Assembly: GCA_964615145.1 (NCBI GenBank)
Contig: CAZTOP010000011.1
Span: 1 to 64,000, forward strand
Direction of reading: 5' to 3'
Source: CAIVPM01 sp964615145
GTDB taxonomy: Bacteria > Bacteroidota > Bacteroidia > Chitinophagales > Chitinophagaceae
Length of the DNA: 64,000 bases
The notes under the pieces were generated by a model. The model saw only the letters and a program-made list of their open reading frames with translations, had not been told where the DNA came from and searched no databases. A program made the translations under genes and the position numbers. Within the stretch, counting starts at the first letter, position 1; every line of letters starts with the position of its first letter. Of this stretch, positions 63,257 through 64,000 are shown piece after piece.

Positions 63257-64000
63257 TCAAGAATTAAAATGGTTTTTCCAATGATCAATATTAGCTTGAT
63301 GCTTTAAAGTTTTTTCTGCTTTTAAAGTGAACATTAAACCAATCAATCCAATAATAAAAAATATCCCAAGTGCTAATACTGAGTTTCGTTGAGAGCCTGT
63401 AATTTCATTAATAAGTCCAAAACTAAACATACCTATTACAATGGCAATTTTTTCTGTAACATCAAAGAAACTAAAAAACGAAGTTGTATCCTTTGTTTCT
63501 GGCATTAACTTACTGTAAGTACTTCTGCTCAATGATTGAATTCCTCCCATTATAAAACCAACTAAAGTTGCCAATATATAAAACTCGTTAATACCATTTT
63601 TAGGAACATAGTAACCGGCTACACACATAATAATCCAAAATAAAACTGCAAGCATTAATGCTTTTATATTTCCAATTTTATCTGATAACTTGCTCATTAA
63701 ATAAGCACCAGGAATTGCAATAATTTGTATAATTAAAATGGCAATAATTAAATTGGTTGTTGGAATATTCAGCTCGCTTTTGCCATACAATGTTGCAGCA
63801 AGCATTACTGTTTGAACTCCCATATTATAAAAGAAAAATGAAAATAAGAATCTTTTAAGAACAGGTAAATTCATTAATTGTTTCCATACTTTATTAAGCT
63901 CAGAGTAACCTTGTTTAATATAACTTTTATTTGTAACCCTGCTGTCTATTGCTGGTTTACTTGAAGGTAAATTCTTTAGTGAAATTAATGCAAATACATA
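63257..64000 (-). CDS. MFS transporter, UMF1 family (partial, 5' end beyond window)
   Basis: 247 residues of a membrane transporter run off the right edge with the frame still open; the Met at 63874 is internal, since 42 in-frame codons precede it. The visible part is the C-terminal half: helices with FYNMGVQTVMLAATLYGK, then GFIMGGIQSLSRSTYSKLMP, a signature of the UMF1/Atg22-like MFS group. It may export small molecules or peptides. It is probably the first gene of a pair with the MBL hydrolase. Confidence 0.88.
   Translation of the reverse strand, partial: YVFALISLKNLPSSKPAIDSRVTNKSYIKQGYSELNKVWKQLMNLPVLKRFLFSFFFYNMGVQTVMLAATLYGKSELNIPTTNLIIAILIIQIIAIPGAYLMSKLSDKIGNIKALMLAVLFWIIMCVAGYYVPKNGINEFYILATLVGFIMGGIQSLSRSTYSKLMPETKDTTSFFSFFDVTEKIAIVIGMFSFGLINEITGSQRNSVLALGIFFIIGLIGLMFTLKAEKTLKHQANIDHWKNHFNS

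Noticed and set aside
1..64000. tRNA, rRNA or insertion sequence
   Set aside because: I read all spacers and saw no tRNA cloverleaf with CCA-end pattern, no rRNA segment, and no transposase or integrase motif.

Overview
The window is an AT-rich stretch of a Bacteroidota chromosome, most likely from the Chitinophagales/Chitinophagaceae side of the phylum. The basis is an lpxC-fabZ fusion gene, type IX secretion (T9SS) sorting tails on two very large secreted proteins, a TonB-dependent receptor with a carboxypeptidase-regulatory-like N-terminus, the DUF4293, DUF4476, DUF2851 and DUF6580 families, very little Shine-Dalgarno signal, and repeated matches to the Bacteroidota -7 promoter element TAnnTTTG just before start codons. 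The genus call is inference.

Layout. 1-2942: hexuronate catabolism (end of uxaA, uxaC, kdgK). 2934-3835: a small anti-sigma-like protein and an ECF sigma factor on the minus strand. 4065-6914: glycine decarboxylase gcvP. 6988-8778 (minus): a PyrR-like phosphoribosyltransferase and a polysaccharide flippase. 8822-11626: rimO and lpxC-fabZ. 11848-17284: first RND efflux operon (adaptor, pump, outer membrane factor). 17380-21470: a small membrane protein, then a minus-strand group of DUF2851, LolA-like protein, ABC permease and ABC ATPase. 21565-26349: glutamine amidotransferase (pabA/trpG), Xaa-Pro aminopeptidase, a four-helix-bundle (S23-like) gene between heptameric repeats, pssA, rsmI, and lpxA on the other strand. 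26503-28714: glyA, a DUF4293 protein and an unknown small secreted protein. 28947-34772: second RND efflux operon. 34911-42050: thrS, infC, fabD (minus), ccmB, alanine dehydrogenase, an unknown secreted protein and an O6-alkylguanine repair methyltransferase. 42047-47120 (minus): an MBOAT acyltransferase and a T9SS-exported subtilase. 47201-49737: a TPP riboswitch and the TonB-dependent receptor it probably controls, a likely thiamine importer. 49919-54743: glmS and a heptose-phosphate cluster (hddA, gmhA, an M23 endopeptidase, a gmhB-like phosphatase). 54822-64000: an unknown secreted protein, a 1231-residue modular T9SS protein, a DUF6580 membrane protein, DUF4476 protein, ssb, an FKBP isomerase, an MBL-fold hydrolase and a truncated MFS transporter.

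Most genes are envelope biogenesis and housekeeping: lipid A (lpxC-fabZ, lpxA), phospholipid (pssA), fatty acid (fabD, fabZ domain), heptose and amino-sugar precursors (hddA, gmhA, gmhB-like, glmS), two drug/metal-type efflux systems and glycine/serine one-carbon metabolism (gcvP, glyA). I see no phage, insertion sequence, CRISPR array, rRNA or tRNA. No gene-free stretch exceeds 300 bases; the longest are 129-367, 28715-28946, 47121-47358 and 11672-11847.

The most unusual signal is in the spacers. At least three (10130-10212, 23553-24025, 30027-30113) hold degenerate tandem repeats with a 7-base period arranged as inverted arms. The 7-mer differs from place to place but the period does not. 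One pair brackets the S23-like gene and is partly translated as the N-terminus of PssA. A different repeat at 137-219 is a palindrome phased every 10 bases.
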